Source of the DNA: Streptomyces misionensis
GTDB taxonomy: Bacteria; Actinomycetota; Actinomycetes; Streptomycetales; Streptomycetaceae
NCBI RefSeq assembly: GCF_900104815.1
Contig: NZ_FNTD01000004.1
Location: 4,108,501-4,172,500 of the forward strand
Direction of reading: 5' to 3'
Length of the DNA: 64,000 nt
The stretch's first letter is position 1, and each line of letters begins with the position of its first letter. Below, in pieces: positions 62,175-64,000 of this stretch. Both the position numbers and the translations under genes were made by a program. The notes beneath the pieces were generated by a model, which saw only the letters and a list, made by a program, of their open reading frames with translations, was not told the origin of the DNA and ran no database searches.

Positions 62175-62271
62175 CCGGCGTCCGCGACGCCGTGAGAGGG
62201 CGGCCCGGCATGCGGTCCGGCCGCCGGGGCGTGAATCGGGCGCGGCGGGTGCCCGCCCGAGGAGAAAGGCT

Positions 62272-62928
62272 TCAGCAGCCCTTTTCCGCGGAGCCTGCCG
62301 AAGCCGTGGGCGCGGGTGCCGTGAGGACGGTCAGGGCCCGCGCGGCGTCCGCGGGCTTGGCCAGCCCCTTGAACCCGTCCCCGAGGACGAGGTCCAGGTC
62401 GGCCTTCTTGCGCCCGTCGGCCCGCTGCTCGACGCCCGCGACCTGGGCGCCGAGCACCGGCAGCGAGGTGTGCAGGGCGGCGGCCGGTCCGAGGACCAGT
62501 GCCGTGCCCTTCACCTTCTTGTCGTACTCCGTGGTCGCGTTGCCCACGTCACCGATCTTGAAGCCGCGCTTCTTCAGCTCGTCCGCGGTGTCCTTGGCCA
62601 GCCCCGAGCGCGTGGTGGCGTTGTAGACGTTGACCGTGATCCGGCCGGGCTCGGGCAGCGGGTTCGCCTGGCGCGCGGACGCGGCCCTGGTCCCGCCGGC
62701 CGCGTCCTTGGGCCCGCAGTCCTTCTTCGCGCGGGAGGCGGCCGGATTGCCGCCCGTGAAGACGTCGATGAGCTGGAGCGTGCCCCAGCCGAGCAGGCCG
62801 AGCGCGCACACGGAGGCCAGAACGGCCACGACCAGCCTGCCCCGCCGCCGAGGCGGGCGCATCCGGGGGTATTTCGCCCCCGTGATCCGGTACTTGCCGC
62901 CCATGCCGGGGGGAGTCAGCATGCTCAT
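62272..62928 (-). CDS. membrane-anchored LytR C-terminal domain protein
   Basis: A 218-residue protein. A basic cytoplasmic start (RMRPPRRRGR) and one helix (about residues 31-55) are followed by a linker and an extracytoplasmic LytR_C domain (about 92-205; ITVNVYNATTRSGLAKDTADELKKRGF). This domain accompanies LytR-CpsA-Psr enzymes that attach teichoic acids or glycans to peptidoglycan, but here the catalytic domain is absent. It may modulate envelope assembly (inference). The final residue is a cysteine (EKGC). Confidence 0.85.
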   Translation of the reverse strand: MSMLTPPGMGGKYRITGAKYPRMRPPRRRGRLVVAVLASVCALGLLGWGTLQLIDVFTGGNPAASRAKKDCGPKDAAGGTRAASARQANPLPEPGRITVNVYNATTRSGLAKDTADELKKRGFKIGDVGNATTEYDKKVKGTALVLGPAAALHTSLPVLGAQVAGVEQRADGRKKADLDLVLGDGFKGLAKPADAARALTVLTAPAPTASAGSAEKGC

Positions 62929-63056
62929 GAACGCAGCGTAGTGTGCCCGAGCGGCGATGCCTATTAGATGATCAGTACAGGCCGCCAGTGGAACCCGAAA
63001 GGGTCAATCGGCGGACGCCGCACGGCCGATGAGCGGCCGGCCGCGGGGCCGCCGGG

Positions 63057-63353
63057 TCAGTCCAGTTCGAGCACGCGCGCGTGCAGCACCTGGCGCTGCT
63101 GGAGCGCGGCGCGCACCGCGCGGTGCAGACCGTCCTCCAGGTAGAGGTCGCCCTGCCACTTCACGACATGCGCGAAGAGGTCGCCGTAGAACGTCGAGTC
63201 CTCCGCCAGCAGGGTCTCCAGGTCCAGCTGCTGCTTGGTGGTCACGAGCTGATCGAGGCGGACCGGGCGCGGTGCGACGTCCGCCCACTGCCGGGTGCTT
63301 TCCCGGCCGTGATCGGGGTACGGCCGGCCGTTTCCGATGCGCTTGAAGATCAC
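63057..63353 (-). CDS. small conserved protein, ParB/VapB-like
   Basis: A 98-residue soluble protein, highly conserved in streptomycetes as far as I recall, sometimes labelled a VapB-type antitoxin. Key segments are RLDQLVTTKQQLDLETLL, STFYGDLFAHVVKWQGDLY and EDGLHRAVRAALQQRQVLHARVLEL. The last resembles the DGxHR signature of ParB/sulfiredoxin-fold domains. There is no toxin gene next to it, so the antitoxin label is doubtful. GTG start without a good ribosome site. Confidence 0.7.
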   Translation of the reverse strand: MIFKRIGNGRPYPDHGRESTRQWADVAPRPVRLDQLVTTKQQLDLETLLAEDSTFYGDLFAHVVKWQGDLYLEDGLHRAVRAALQQRQVLHARVLELD

Positions 63354-63570
63354 ACGGAAAGCCTACCGGCCCAGACGTTCCGGGCGCAGCCATGGCGCCC
63401 GAGTGCGGCCCTTGAAAAGGTCGAGCAAAACGGGTGAACGCGTACCTTTCGGGGCGCGGGCTCGGGTCGTTTCCCGCCTCCGCCGGGAACGGCGCCCCCG
63501 GCGCGCCGTCCGCCGCGCACCCGTTGTGCACAGGCTGTGGACCGGGAGCCGGCGCCGGGGCGGCGGGCCT

Positions 63571-64000
63571 TCACACGGTCTGCGGCACCTGCCGCGCCCG
63601 ATGCCGGATGCGGAACGCGGTGATGATCTCGGTGACGCCGACCACCACCAGCCAGATGCCGCCGACGAGGGTCAGCACCGCGACCGACCGGAAGGGCGAG
63701 TCGATCAGCACGATCCCGGCGACGAAGGTGAGGACGCCCAGGAAGGCCTGCCAGCCGCGGGCGGGCATCCGGGGGTCGGAGACCGCGGCCATGGTGTGCG
63801 TGACGCCGCGGATCAGCCAGCCGATGCCGATCCACAGGGCGAGCAGCAGGATCGACTGCATGGGCCCGCGGAAGCAGAGCAGCCCGAGCAGGATCGACAG
63901 CGCGCCGCTGATGAACGCCAGCACCCGCAGCGAGGTCGCCTGGTGCGTGCCGAAGGCGGCGACCAGCTGGAAGACACCGCTGACCAGCAGGTAGAGCCCG
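63571..64000 (-). CDS. HdeD/DUF308-type membrane protein (5' end outside the window)
   Basis: The reading frame is open through the window edge, so the start lies beyond base 64000. About 143 residues are visible with four to five short hydrophobic helices (GLYLLVSGVFQLVAAF, GALSILLGLLCF, SILLLALWIGIGWL, GVLTFVAGIVLI, VGGIWLVVVGVTEII) in the repeat pattern of the HdeD acid-resistance membrane protein family. The tail is short and basic (RIRHRARQVPQTV). Function in Streptomyces is unknown. Confidence 0.8.
   Translation of the reverse strand, partial: GLYLLVSGVFQLVAAFGTHQATSLRVLAFISGALSILLGLLCFRGPMQSILLLALWIGIGWLIRGVTHTMAAVSDPRMPARGWQAFLGVLTFVAGIVLIDSPFRSVAVLTLVGGIWLVVVGVTEIITAFRIRHRARQVPQTV

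Noticed and set aside
63057-63353. Toxin-antitoxin module
   Set aside because: The protein is sometimes labelled VapB-like, but no toxin gene is adjacent and the sequence looks more like a ParB-type fold.
63524-63544. TTGTGCACA and TGTGGACCG, similar to DnaA boxes
   Set aside because: Both have mismatches and stand alone; too weak to call.

Overview
The window is a 64 kb piece of a Streptomyces chromosome. The signs are very high GC, the strong third-codon GC bias of almost all genes, GTG/TTG starts with GGAGG-type ribosome sites, and a gene set that follows the serS - pheA - copper operon - sigN/sigF - tadA - upp stretch I remember from S. coelicolor (roughly SCO3956 to SCO4045, quoted from memory). 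It is core chromosome not far from oriC. No insertion sequence, prophage, integrase, CRISPR array or rRNA operon was seen.

Layout. 1-3.6 kb: two ABC-2 export pairs in one operon. 3.6-7.2 kb: HAD phosphatase translationally coupled to serS, then pheA; the 540 bp between serS and pheA carries a cluster of DnaA boxes that fits the D78 replication-control locus. 7.3-13.5 kb: an extracytoplasmic copper operon (membrane protein, YcnI, Sco, PCuAC, CopCD, Tat-exported DyP peroxidase DtpA). 13.7-24.7 kb: regulators and housekeeping (two SpoIIAB-like ATPases, a GNAT enzyme, aminopeptidase P, an RsbU-like phosphatase with altered metal ligands, a Prim-Pol protein, a SEC-C protein, a glycerophosphodiesterase, an HtrA protease). 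25-31 kb: tRNA-Ser(UGA), an ASCH protein, a second RsbU-like phosphatase, a second Prim-Pol protein, an ECF sigma factor and an acyl-CoA ligase. 30.8-36 kb: a 1449-residue PAS/pseudokinase/receiver protein and a subtilisin-inhibitor-like protein. 36-43.6 kb: tRNA-Ser(GCU), tRNA-Arg(ACG), a large LuxR (LAL) regulator, and two convergent genes for secreted polyasparagine proteins. 43.7-49.6 kb: a two-component system co-transcribed with two membrane glycosyltransferases. 49.7-56.3 kb: TetR, PPOX and ANTAR proteins, then a MarR - DHA2 transporter - YceI operon in which transporter and YceI share transthyretin-like domains. 56.6-64 kb: sigN, sigF, tRNA-Ser(CGA), tadA with its partner gene, upp, and envelope or unknown genes.

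How the genes work together: the copper genes should load secreted enzymes such as the GlxA-type oxidase needed for hyphal morphogenesis. Several pieces of partner-switching regulation (anti-sigma-like ATPases, PP2C phosphatases, SigB-family sigma factors) are scattered through the window, but nothing in the sequence links specific pairs. The most unusual material is the polyasparagine gene pair, whose upstream regions share a short dyad; then the DnaA-box cluster, the transporter/YceI domain sharing, the giant pseudokinase, and a hairpin that places the start codon of a glycosyltransferase gene in its loop.
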